A stretch of DNA of 14,693 bases from Actinomycetota bacterium (lineage in GTDB: Bacteria; Actinomycetota; Nitriliruptoria; Nitriliruptorales; JAHWKO01). The stretch's first letter is position 1. Each line of letters opens with the position of its first letter. The position numbers and the translations under genes were made by a program. Under the pieces are notes generated by a model. That model was not told the DNA's origin. It searched no databases and worked only from the letters and a program-made list of their open reading frames with translations. The stretch lies in the NCBI GenBank assembly GCA_019347855.1, contig JAHWKO010000059.1:1-14693 (forward strand), given 5' to 3'. Positions 7,138-13,919 of this stretch are shown here, piece by piece.

Positions 7138-7677
7138 ATGGTCGGCACGGAGATCACCGCATCGTGGTCAGCGATCGCGTTGGCGGCGCTATCGACCGCC
7201 GCGGTGCTCGCGGCGGTCATCACCTACACGCGGTTGGCCGGCCTGCGGAGCTTCTCCAAGATGTCGTCCTTCGACTTCGCCGTCACGATCGCGGTGGGGA
7301 CGGTGATGGGCAGCGTCGCCCTGTCCGGCTCGTCGCTGATCGTGGGGCTCGTGGTCCTGGCCGCGTTCTACCTCCTCCAGGTCGCGATCGCGCTGCTACG
7401 ACGCAACACCCGGATGGACGAGGTCGTCGACAACGACCCGCTGGTGCTGATGGTCGGCAGGGACCTGATCGAGGAGAACCTCGCCCGGACGCGTGTAACC
7501 GCGGCGGACGTGCGCTCCAAGCTCCGCGAAGCGAACGTCTACAACTACGACCAGCTCAAGGCGGTCATCCTGGAGTCCACGGGCGACATCAGCGTCCTCC
7601 ACGGTGACGGTCCCCTCGAGCTGGAGATCTTCGACGGCGTCATCGAGAGCCACCGGCTGGAACCGCTCACCGGGTAG
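7138..7677 (+). CDS. DUF421 / YetF-domain membrane protein
   Basis: A 179-aa protein of the YetF/YcaP family. Three hydrophobic helices are seen (about 10-30, 46-63 and 66-87), with the family signature TRLAGLRSFSKMSSFDFAVT (31-50) and IAVGTVMGS between helices one and two. The cytoplasmic part (88-179) carries NDPLVLMVGRDLIEENLARTRVT, then DVRSKLREANVYNYDQLKAVILE, the conserved small alpha/beta YetF domain. The biochemical role of the family is not well defined; links to spore or envelope phenotypes exist in Bacillus. GGAGGAGACC lies just before the ATG at good spacing. It is divergent from the PPOX gene. Its last 11 bases overlap the end of the converging hydrolase gene, so there is no room for a terminator between them. 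Confidence 0.87.
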   Translation: MVGTEITASWSAIALAALSTAAVLAAVITYTRLAGLRSFSKMSSFDFAVTIAVGTVMGSVALSGSSLIVGLVVLAAFYLLQVAIALLRRNTRMDEVVDNDPLVLMVGRDLIEENLARTRVTAADVRSKLREANVYNYDQLKAVILESTGDISVLHGDGPLELEIFDGVIESHRLEPLTG

Positions 7678-10096
7678 CCACCGACCCCTCCCGGCGGCGA
7701 CGCAGCACGGCGGCCGTGAGGACGAGGAACACCGCGAGCGCGCCCGTCCCACCGCCCGTGGTGGGCAGCGGTGCCGGACGCGGGTCCGGCTCCGGCGGGC
7801 CCGGGGTGGCCATGACCGCTGGGAGCAGCACGATCTCCTGCTCGCCCTCGACGACCGGGATGCTCGCGCCCCGCGATCCGACGTCGGCCTCGATCTGCTG
7901 TCCGTCTCGGAGGACCTGCGTGTCCGGCAGGAAGTCCCCCTCGACCTGGATCTGCCCGGCGCTGTCCGCGGTGACCTGCAGGGTCAGCTCCTCCCGCGGG
8001 TGGAGCTGGGCGCGGGCGAGGTCGAAGCGGACGGACCCGACGTTCGTGAGGGTGACCTCCATGAGGTTCTGCGCCTCGATCTGGGGCGGCTCGGCCCACT
8101 CGCGACGGATCTCCACGAACTCGATCGGGTCCACGCCGCCGGTCTGGCTCTGGGTGGACTCGGGATCCCCCAGCCCGTGACCGCGGCTGACCGCATCCAC
8201 GGTGGCCTCGGCGAGGTCCTCGGAGGTGTCGGCGAGCCGCACGTCCGAGACCCAGTAGGCGTGGTCGTGCACCAGCCCCAGCTCCTCGTCGTCGGTTGCG
8301 GGCAGGTACGAGAGCGTCACGTGGTGTGGCGCACGGTCCACCGCGGCGTCGCCCAGGAAGTCGACCGCCCCCTGGACGTCGTAGTCGAGCGCCGCGATCG
8401 TGAAGTGCTCTGCGGTCGGGTACAGGCGGAACCGGTACCGGTAGCCGAGCTGTTCGAACCCGTCGATCCCGAACTCAGGGGCGCCGAGGTTCTGCGCGCG
8501 CGGCCCGACCACCGGGACGAGCTCGTCCTCGGCGGCGGCGAGGTTCAGGTACGGCAGGTTGCGGACGTTCTCGAGCCAGAGGTTCGACAGGGTCTCGGCA
8601 CCGCCCGTCGGTGCGTCGGGCGGGATCCAGATCCCGTCGCCCGGAGGCCCCACGGTCGTGAACGCGGCCCCGAACAGATCCGGGTACAGCCCACCGAGCC
8701 GGTACGTGCCGTACCCGCCCATCGAGTACCCGGCGATCGCGGCGCGATCCGGATCCAGGGAGAAGTGCCGGGCGACGTCGTTCCAGACCTCGAAGGTGTC
8801 GTACTCGGCCTCGTGCTGGTACCAGCCGTCCGGACCACGGGCGAGTGGGGTCGCCACGACGCTGTCGCGCTCCTCGCCCAGCTGCTGGATCCCGGTCGTG
8901 CCGTTGTACTGCCAGTGCTCCTGGCCGAGCGAGTGCAGGTCGAACGTGACCCCGACCGGGGTGGCCGGGTCGTAGGTCGTCGGCACGTACAGGGAGTAGG
9001 GCTGCAGCTGGCTCAGGTACGCGGGGAACGTGTCGAGGTTGCGCCCCTCACCCAGGTCGAGCCGGGAGGGGAACAGCCGGACCATCGTGCCGGTCTCGGG
9101 CACGGTGCTCCGGTCCTCACCGGCCGCCAGCGCGTCGAAGTCGATGTCGTGGGCGAAGTCCGTCGGGGTCTTCGACCGCAGGGCGGGAGCCTGCAGCGCG
9201 TCCGGAGGGACGTTGTCATCCACGTACGGCGTGTCGAACCGGAACGCCACGTTGAAGATGCCGGTGGGCGACGGGTCGAGCAGGTTCGCGCCACCCGGCT
9301 GGTCCTCGGTGGCCGACCGACCCGGCAGGAGCCACCCGCCCGACCCGTCGTGCAGACCCAGCGCGACCGTGGTCCGCCAGGTCCCGGACGGATCGCTGAC
9401 CGACCGCGGGACCGTGACCGTGATCTGGTTGGCCTCCAGGTCGGTGGACACGGCCACGTCGGTGGCGACGGGTGCGGTCCCGCTGAGGTCGTGGTGCTGC
9501 GCGCCGGTCCCCCACGTGACGATCGCCTCGTCGGTCCCCGGGAAGCTCGCGTTCGGGTCGCCCGGCAGTTCGGCGGTGCCGGTCGCGGCGTCACCGTCCG
9601 TGTCGAACGCGACCGCGACGATCGTGGTGTCGGCGGCGAGCAGCGTGTTGAGGGTGAACCGGTACAGGACGTCGTCCGGGCCGGTCGATAGGCGGAACTC
9701 GACCAGGTCCGCCGCGTTGCCCCCGTAGCGCTCGACGTCCGTCGGGTAGGTGATGTCCCCCACGTTCGAGGACAGCGCGCTGTTGCCCTGTCCGTTGGTG
9801 TCGGAGCCGTAGTCGTCGTACAGGTGGCCCTGGTAGAGGTACTCGCCGTCGACGTACGCCTCGGTCCCCGAGACGAGGAGGGGCGAGGCCCGGAAGCGCG
9901 GGTGGCGGTTCTCGAGCGGGGGCGCATCCGGGGTCGGGGCGTAGAGGACGGGCGGGCCGGGGCGGGCACCCGAGGTGACGGACGGCAGCGAGGCGGCGGT
10001 CGAGCGCCCCTGCTGCGCCGTCGCCGGGAGCACCGCGACCACCATCGCCAGCGCGGCGGCGACCATCATCAGCGAGGTGCGAACGGTGGCGTGCAT
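7667..10096 (-). CDS. Secreted LPXTG-anchored alpha/beta hydrolase (prolyl oligopeptidase/esterase-like)
   Basis: An 809-aa surface enzyme. The signal peptide has a core of MMVAAALAMVVAVL with likely cleavage after ATA27. Residues about 75-290 form a beta-rich region (VEFRLSTG, FTLNTLL, AVAFDTDGDAATGTAELPG, DEAIVTW, VTVPRSV) that resembles a glucodextranase C-terminal/DOMON-like sandwich. The alpha/beta hydrolase domain starts near 366 (PYSLYVPTTYDP), with FDLHSLGQ, the nucleophile elbow GYSMGGYG (Ser458), probable acid Asp524 in AAEDELVPV and His564 in TAEHF. A further beta domain spans about 590-760. The C-terminus is a complete sorting signal: LPTTG (777-781), a hydrophobic stretch (785-798) and RRRRE, so sortase attachment to peptidoglycan is expected. 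The substrate is unknown (peptide, ester or polysaccharide-linked acyl). The ATG has a moderate GGAG site 9 bases upstream. DUF2277 lies 66 bases upstream on the same strand. Confidence 0.86.
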   Translation of the reverse strand: MHATVRTSLMMVAAALAMVVAVLPATAQQGRSTAASLPSVTSGARPGPPVLYAPTPDAPPLENRHPRFRASPLLVSGTEAYVDGEYLYQGHLYDDYGSDTNGQGNSALSSNVGDITYPTDVERYGGNAADLVEFRLSTGPDDVLYRFTLNTLLAADTTIVAVAFDTDGDAATGTAELPGDPNASFPGTDEAIVTWGTGAQHHDLSGTAPVATDVAVSTDLEANQITVTVPRSVSDPSGTWRTTVALGLHDGSGGWLLPGRSATEDQPGGANLLDPSPTGIFNVAFRFDTPYVDDNVPPDALQAPALRSKTPTDFAHDIDFDALAAGEDRSTVPETGTMVRLFPSRLDLGEGRNLDTFPAYLSQLQPYSLYVPTTYDPATPVGVTFDLHSLGQEHWQYNGTTGIQQLGEERDSVVATPLARGPDGWYQHEAEYDTFEVWNDVARHFSLDPDRAAIAGYSMGGYGTYRLGGLYPDLFGAAFTTVGPPGDGIWIPPDAPTGGAETLSNLWLENVRNLPYLNLAAAEDELVPVVGPRAQNLGAPEFGIDGFEQLGYRYRFRLYPTAEHFTIAALDYDVQGAVDFLGDAAVDRAPHHVTLSYLPATDDEELGLVHDHAYWVSDVRLADTSEDLAEATVDAVSRGHGLGDPESTQSQTGGVDPIEFVEIRREWAEPPQIEAQNLMEVTLTNVGSVRFDLARAQLHPREELTLQVTADSAGQIQVEGDFLPDTQVLRDGQQIEADVGSRGASIPVVEGEQEIVLLPAVMATPGPPEPDPRPAPLPTTGGGTGALAVFLVLTAAVLRRRREGSVATR

Positions 10097-10162
10097 GGGT
10101 CGACGCTCCAGGGATCGGGGACGGCCCAGACCTTCGACACGACACCCCCAGAGTCCTGTCGG

Positions 10163-10408
10163 TCAGCGGGACAACCGTCGCTGGACCGGATCCGCCGGCT
10201 TCGACCCGGGCGCGATCACCACCCGGTCGAGCAGCTCACGGGTGGCATCGGCCACATGCGCGACCGCTTCCTCGAACACCGCCTCGTTCGCGGCGGACGG
10301 TCGGCGGTAACCGCTGACCTTGCGCACGTACTGCAATGCAGCGTCGCGGATCTCGTCGTCGGTGGCGGGCGGGTCGGCCCCTCGCAGCTGTTGGATGCTC
10401 CGGCACAT
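10163..10408 (-). CDS. DUF2277 family small protein
   Basis: An 81-aa soluble protein matching the DUF2277 pattern: an MCR(N/S)I start, PPATDDEIRDAALQYVRKVSG (13-33), then PSAANEAVFEEAV (37-49) and ATRELLD. The function of the family is unknown. It is mostly helical and short, with the invariant Cys2. The ATG at complement 10406-10408 is chosen because the family begins MCR at exactly this point. There is no ribosome-binding sequence before it; instead a TAGCGT -10-like hexamer ends 7 bases upstream, which suggests a leaderless message. It is divergent from the LLM oxidoreductase gene (98-bp gap) and could be cotranscribed with the hydrolase gene 66 bases downstream. Confidence 0.85.
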   Translation of the reverse strand: MCRSIQQLRGADPPATDDEIRDAALQYVRKVSGYRRPSAANEAVFEEAVAHVADATRELLDRVVIAPGSKPADPVQRRLSR

Positions 10409-10415
10409 GTGGGTG

Positions 10416-10421
10416 ACGCTA
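10416..10421 (-). promoter_or_regulatory. Putative -10 box (TAGCGT) for leaderless DUF2277
   Basis: On the minus strand TAGCGT is followed by seven bases and then the ATG of DUF2277, so transcription would start at or one base before the start codon. The gene lacks a Shine-Dalgarno sequence, which fits. No -35 motif stands out. Confidence 0.35.
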
Positions 10422-10453
10422 CGGCCCCGACGCGCGCCGGTCCACGTCACGCC

Positions 10454-10467
10454 GCGACCGCGGTCGC
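10454..10467. promoter_or_regulatory. Perfect 14-bp palindrome, candidate operator
   Basis: GCGACCGCGGTCGC is its own reverse complement. It sits in the 98-bp divergent gap between DUF2277 and the LLM oxidoreductase, 7 bases upstream of the TACGGT -10-like hexamer, so it covers the likely -35 region of the LLM promoter. A dimeric regulator bound there could repress the LLM gene and also affect DUF2277. No regulator is encoded beside it. Confidence 0.4.
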
Positions 10468-10474
10468 CCTCGCC

Positions 10475-10480
10475 TACGGT
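10475..10480 (+). promoter_or_regulatory. Putative -10 box (TACGGT) for the LLM oxidoreductase gene
   Basis: TACGGT fits TAnnnT and begins 32 bases before the ATG at 10507, leaving space for a leader with a CGGAG ribosome site. No -35 consensus is present; the position is occupied by a palindrome. Confidence 0.3.
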
Positions 10481-10506
10481 CGTCCTGACCACCGGACGGA
10501 GCATCG

Positions 10507-11409
10507 ATGCGGTTCAGCGTTTGGCCCTCACCGACCCAGACCTGGGACACGACCCTGTCGCTCGCGACACACGCCGAGGAGTCCGGCTGGGACGGCGTCT
10601 GGGTCGCCGACCACTTCATGCCGAACGGCGAGGACCCGAGCGGGGTCACCCTGGAGTGCTGGGCCACCGTGGCGGCGCTCGTGGTGGCGGTCCCGCGCAT
10701 CCGGATCGGAACCTTGGTGTGCGGGAACACCTACCGGCACCCGGCGGTGCTCGCGAACCAGGCGGCGACCGTCGATGTCATCTCCGGTGGGCGGCTCACG
10801 CTCGGCGTCGGCGCGGGCTGGCAACGCAACGAGCACGAGCGCTACGGCATAGATCTCCACACGACGCGCGGTCGGCTGGAGCGTCTCGATGAGGCCTGCC
10901 AGGTGATCAAGTCGCTGACGACCCAGGAGCGGACCAGCTTCACCGGCGACCATTACCGGCTCGAGGACGCCCCGCTCGAGCCGAAGCCCGTCCAGGATCC
11001 GCTGCCGCTGCTGGTCGGTGGGGGCGGGGAGAAGGTGACCCTGCGGATCGCCGCCGAGCACGCCGACGCCTGGAACACGTGGGGCGACCCTTCGGTCCTC
11101 GCTCACAAGATCGAGGTGCTGGAGCAGCACTGCGACGACGTGGGGCGTGACCCGGCGACGATCCAGAAGAGCGCGCAGGCGCTGGTCTTCCTCAGCGACG
11201 ACCGGTCGGAGATCGACCACCTGCGGGACAACGTGCCCGGCAACCGTTCGATCATCGGGACACCCGAGGAGCTCACCGAGACGCTGGGTGCGTACCGCGA
11301 CGCAGGGGTCGAGGAGTTCGTCGTCCCCGACTTCAACCTCGGGACCGGGCCAGAACGAACCGAGGTCTACGACCGGTTCCTCGAGGAGGTCGCCGCCCCG
11401 CTGCGGTAG
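10507..11409 (+). CDS. LLM-class (luciferase-like) F420-dependent oxidoreductase
   Basis: A 300-aa TIM-barrel flavin/F420 enzyme of the bacterial luciferase-like monooxygenase superfamily. Typical blocks are AEESGWDGVWVADHFMP (24-40), IRIGTLVCGNTYRHPAVLANQAATVDVISGGRLTLGVGAGW (66-106), RLERLDEACQVIKSL (120-134), PLLVGGGGEKVTLRIAAEHADAWNTW (172-197) and IIGTPEELTETLGAYRDAGVEEFVV (248-272). The set matches the actinobacterial F420-dependent subgroup (Rv1855c-like); cofactor assignment is by family, and the substrate is unknown. Start ATG 10507 has CGGAG 7 bases upstream and gives the standard MRFSVWP beginning. It is divergently transcribed from DUF2277 behind a palindrome and is followed by a GC hairpin, so it is probably monocistronic. 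Confidence 0.9.
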   Translation: MRFSVWPSPTQTWDTTLSLATHAEESGWDGVWVADHFMPNGEDPSGVTLECWATVAALVVAVPRIRIGTLVCGNTYRHPAVLANQAATVDVISGGRLTLGVGAGWQRNEHERYGIDLHTTRGRLERLDEACQVIKSLTTQERTSFTGDHYRLEDAPLEPKPVQDPLPLLVGGGGEKVTLRIAAEHADAWNTWGDPSVLAHKIEVLEQHCDDVGRDPATIQKSAQALVFLSDDRSEIDHLRDNVPGNRSIIGTPEELTETLGAYRDAGVEEFVVPDFNLGTGPERTEVYDRFLEEVAAPLR

Positions 11410-11441
11410 GAGGCGTCCGTACGTCCCCACCGCCGAGGCCT

Positions 11442-11464
11442 CCCCGGCAGGTCCGATGCCGGGG
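11442..11464. terminator. GC-rich hairpin after the LLM gene, probable terminator
   Basis: CCCCGGCA and TGCCGGGG form a perfect 8-bp stem around a 7-base loop, beginning 33 bases after the LLM stop codon. There is no T-run afterwards, which is common for actinobacterial terminators. A weaker 6-bp pairing (GGAGGC at 11409-11414 with GCCTCC at 11438-11443) lies just before it. The rest of the 131-bp gap to the histidine kinase gene holds only a TACCCT hexamer (11483-11488). Confidence 0.5.
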
Positions 11465-11540
11465 GTTGACCCGCCGCACCAGTACCCTGGCCGGGCACCG
11501 CTCGCTGCCACGGGGGCGCGAGGGCGAGGGATGGACATCG

Positions 11541-12728
11541 ATGCAGTCTGCCACGCACGACCGACCCACCGACGAGTCCGGACGCCTCGGCGCCGTCCAG
11601 CGGTACGACATCCTCGACACCCCGCCCGACGGCGCGTTCGACCGCGTCACCGCGCTCGCCGCGCGGATCTGCGACGTCCCGATCAGCACGATCACGATCG
11701 TCGACGAGGACCGCATCTGGTTCAAATCCGCACACGGGATCGACCTCGACGAGATCGACCGGGAGCCTGGTCTGTGCGCCTCGGCCATCATGCACCCGAG
11801 CGCGTACATCGTGGCTGACGCGGTCGACGACCCACGCACGCTCAACAACCCACTCGTTCGGGGCGAGCTCGGACTGCGGTTCTACGTCGCTATCCCCCTC
11901 ACCACGGCCGACGGGCACCGCCTCGGCACCCTCAACGTCATCGACGTCGAACCTCGGGAGATCACGGAGGACGAGGTGCACGCCCTCGAGGATCTCGCGG
12001 CGATCGTGATAGACGAGCTGGAGCTGCGCTTGGCGGCACGCCGGACGATCCAGCTCGAGGCCGCCAAGGAAGCGGCCGAGTTCCGCGCGTCCGTCCTCGC
12101 GGGCGTCTCCCACGAGATGCGCACACGCATCTCCGTCCTCAGCGGTATGGCCGGTCTGGAACCACTCGACCCCGCCGAGGACCGGACGATGCGCGACACG
12201 ATGAGACGCAACGTCCAACAACTGGACTGGCTGATCCACCAGTACCTCGACTTCACCGCGATCGAGGCGGGCCGGAGCCCGTCGATCGCTCCCGAGCGCC
12301 ACGATCCCGCCGAGCTCGTCCGGGATGCCGTGACGGTGTTCGCGGACGACGCCACGATCTCGGTGGACCTCGAGGAACCCCTGCCGGACGTGTTCGCGGA
12401 CGCGGACGTCACCCGGCGGATCGTGGTCGAGCTGATCAACAACGCCATCCGGTTCGCACCGTCCGACTCCCCCGTGGAGGTACAGGTCACGGCGGCCTCC
12501 GATGGGACCGTGGGGATCGCGGTGGTCGACCACGGACCCGGTATCGCTGCGGCAGAGACCGGACGTATCTTCGACAAGCTCTACCGCTCGAGCGAGAGCT
12601 CCGGCAGCGGGATCGGCCTGTACGTCGCACGCACCCTGGCGGAAGCGCAGGGCGGCCGGATCGACGTGCGCTCGGTCCCGGGAGCCGGCTCCCGCTTCAC
12701 GTTGACGGTGCCGACGCTGGGGACGTGA
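11541..12728 (+). CDS. GAF-domain sensor histidine kinase (soluble)
   Basis: A 395-aa cytoplasmic kinase with no signal peptide or membrane helix. An N-terminal GAF domain (about 18-165) opens with AVQRYDILDTPPDGAFDRVTALAARIC and includes STITIVDEDRIWFKSAHGID and GLCASAIM. The dimerisation/phosphoacceptor region holds His191 in SHEMRTRI; the usual proline after RT is Arg here. The ATPase part has an N-box LINNAIRF (Asn301; the more N-terminal Asn of the consensus is Glu297), G1 DHGPGI (330-335), a FDKLYRSS F-box, and G2 GSGIGLYVA (355-363). It should autophosphorylate and pass phosphate to an unseen response regulator. ATG 11541 is chosen because the GAF domain starts soon after it; an in-frame TTG at 11466 would add 25 Arg-rich residues. 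It lies 88 bases before a second kinase gene on the same strand, and no response regulator is adjacent. Confidence 0.87.
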   Translation: MQSATHDRPTDESGRLGAVQRYDILDTPPDGAFDRVTALAARICDVPISTITIVDEDRIWFKSAHGIDLDEIDREPGLCASAIMHPSAYIVADAVDDPRTLNNPLVRGELGLRFYVAIPLTTADGHRLGTLNVIDVEPREITEDEVHALEDLAAIVIDELELRLAARRTIQLEAAKEAAEFRASVLAGVSHEMRTRISVLSGMAGLEPLDPAEDRTMRDTMRRNVQQLDWLIHQYLDFTAIEAGRSPSIAPERHDPAELVRDAVTVFADDATISVDLEEPLPDVFADADVTRRIVVELINNAIRFAPSDSPVEVQVTAASDGTVGIAVVDHGPGIAAAETGRIFDKLYRSSESSGSGIGLYVARTLAEAQGGRIDVRSVPGAGSRFTLTVPTLGT

Positions 12729-12753
12729 GCCGGCCGGACTCGTCCCGACGGCC

Positions 12754-12771
12754 CGGATCCCGCCCGATCCG
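12754..12771. repeat. Inverted repeat between the two kinase genes
   Basis: CGGATC and GATCCG flank a 6-base spacer, giving a 6-bp stem 25 bases after the first kinase stop. A separate 8-bp palindrome CCGGCCGG lies at 12730-12737. The repeat may act as a weak terminator or a protein site upstream of the second kinase promoter. Confidence 0.3.
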
Positions 12772-12783
12772 ACGAAGCACGGT

Positions 12784-12792
12784 TGCTATCGT
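12784..12792 (+). promoter_or_regulatory. Putative extended -10 promoter (TGCTATCGT) for the PAS kinase
   Basis: TGnTATCGT is an extended -10-type element 24 bases before the chosen GTG at 12817. It suggests that the second kinase has its own promoter rather than relying only on read-through from the first. Confidence 0.35.
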
Positions 12793-12816
12793 TCCAGTGG
12801 TCGGGTGGAGACATCG

Positions 12817-13914
12817 GTGGGGCACGGATCCGAGCAACGGCCGCGGTTCTCCGAGGAGTGGCTCGTCGCGGTCCTCGACTCCCTGAGTGAGGGGGTCATC
12901 GCCCTGGATGCGGACGGCCTGATCCTCGCCGCGAACCCGGCGGCGGAGGACCTGCTCGGGTTCCACCTCGCGGAGTCCCGCTACGACCGGTGGGACGCCC
13001 TGTCCTGGAACGAACTCGTCGATGAGGACGACGGCGTGCTGTCACCGCAGGAGCATCCGGTGCGCGCGACGCTCGCCGATCGTGAACCGCGTGCATCGAG
13101 GGTCGTCGGACTGCGTGGCCCGTGGGGCATGCGGTGGCTCGGCCTCGCCACCCACGTCCTGCCCGCGTCCCAGGACGACCCGCCCGGTGGCGTGGTGGTG
13201 TCGTTCCACGACCGCACGCAACGGGTGCAGGCGGAGCACGAGCGGCAGCGCCTCATCGACCTCATGCGCGAGTTCATGACCTCGGTGGCCCACGACCTGC
13301 GCAGTCCCCTGACGACGATCGCGGGCTGGGCGAAGATGCTCGGTTCCGACTGGGAGACCATGGACGCCGACGAGCGTCGAACGGCGCTCGGGTCGATGAT
13401 CCGGCAGTCCGACCACCTCCGACGCCTGGTCGACGACCTGTCGGTGGTCAGTCGCCTGGAAGCCGGGGGCGTCGCGGTCGATCAGGAGCCGATCCTGGTC
13501 ACCGAGCTCGTGGAGCTCGCGATCGACGGGCTCGCCGACGGTCCGATGTTCGAGGTGGATGTCCCGGACGGGCTGCGGGTCCTGGTCGACCCGGACCACG
13601 GTCGGCGGATGCTGGTCAACCTCGTGGAGAACGCCGCGAAGTACGGACAGGCCCCCTTCACGATCTCGGCAGCCGGGAGCGAGGGCACCGTCCAGCTCGC
13701 CGTGTCCGACCGAGGTCCTGGGGTCCCCCCGGACTTCGTCCCGCTCCTGTTCGAGCGGTTCACCCGTTCGTCGTCACGACGCTCCGCGGGCGGGACGGGC
13801 CTCGGACTGGCGATCGTCGCCGGGCTCGCCGAGCTCAACGGCGGCTCGGTCCACTACGAGTCCTCGGACACGTCGGGAGCCCGGTTCGTCGTCACGTTGC
13901 CTTCGGCCACGTAG
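12817..13914 (+). CDS. PAS-domain sensor histidine kinase (soluble)
   Basis: A 365-aa cytoplasmic kinase. A PAS domain (about 14-135) runs from WLVAVLDSLSEGVIALDADGLILAANPAAEDLLG to VVVSFHDRTQR. HisKA follows with phosphoacceptor His159 in SVAHDLRSPL. The catalytic domain has the N-box VNLVENAAKYG (Asn268, Asn272), G1 SDRGPG (297-302), F-box LFERFTRSS (311-319) and G2 GGTGLGLAI (325-333). All core catalytic residues are present. Two in-frame GTGs compete: 12817 is preferred because GGTGGAG lies about 6 bases before it, while 12805 (adding METS, with GTG read as Met) has a poorer site. There is no membrane segment, so it senses a cytoplasmic cue or ligand through PAS. It is in tandem with the GAF kinase, and its stop is 5 bases from the end of the converging nitroreductase gene. 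Confidence 0.9.
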   Translation: MGHGSEQRPRFSEEWLVAVLDSLSEGVIALDADGLILAANPAAEDLLGFHLAESRYDRWDALSWNELVDEDDGVLSPQEHPVRATLADREPRASRVVGLRGPWGMRWLGLATHVLPASQDDPPGGVVVSFHDRTQRVQAEHERQRLIDLMREFMTSVAHDLRSPLTTIAGWAKMLGSDWETMDADERRTALGSMIRQSDHLRRLVDDLSVVSRLEAGGVAVDQEPILVTELVELAIDGLADGPMFEVDVPDGLRVLVDPDHGRRMLVNLVENAAKYGQAPFTISAAGSEGTVQLAVSDRGPGVPPDFVPLLFERFTRSSSRRSAGGTGLGLAIVAGLAELNGGSVHYESSDTSGARFVVTLPSAT

Positions 13915-13919
13915 CCGTA

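Noticed and set aside
7604..9691. 695-codon plus-strand open frame antisense to the hydrolase
   Set aside because: No recognisable motif and biased Arg/Val/Gly composition; the minus-strand frame has a signal peptide, a catalytic triad and LPTTG.
11466..11488. TTGAC followed by TACCCT upstream of the GAF kinase as a -35/-10 pair
   Set aside because: Only 12 bases separate the two elements, too short for a standard sigma-70-type promoter; TACCCT alone may still be a -10.
11466..11540. N-terminal extension of the GAF kinase from TTG 11466
   Set aside because: The added 25 residues are Arg-rich with no family similarity and include the hairpin-proximal region; ATG 11541 directly precedes the GAF domain.
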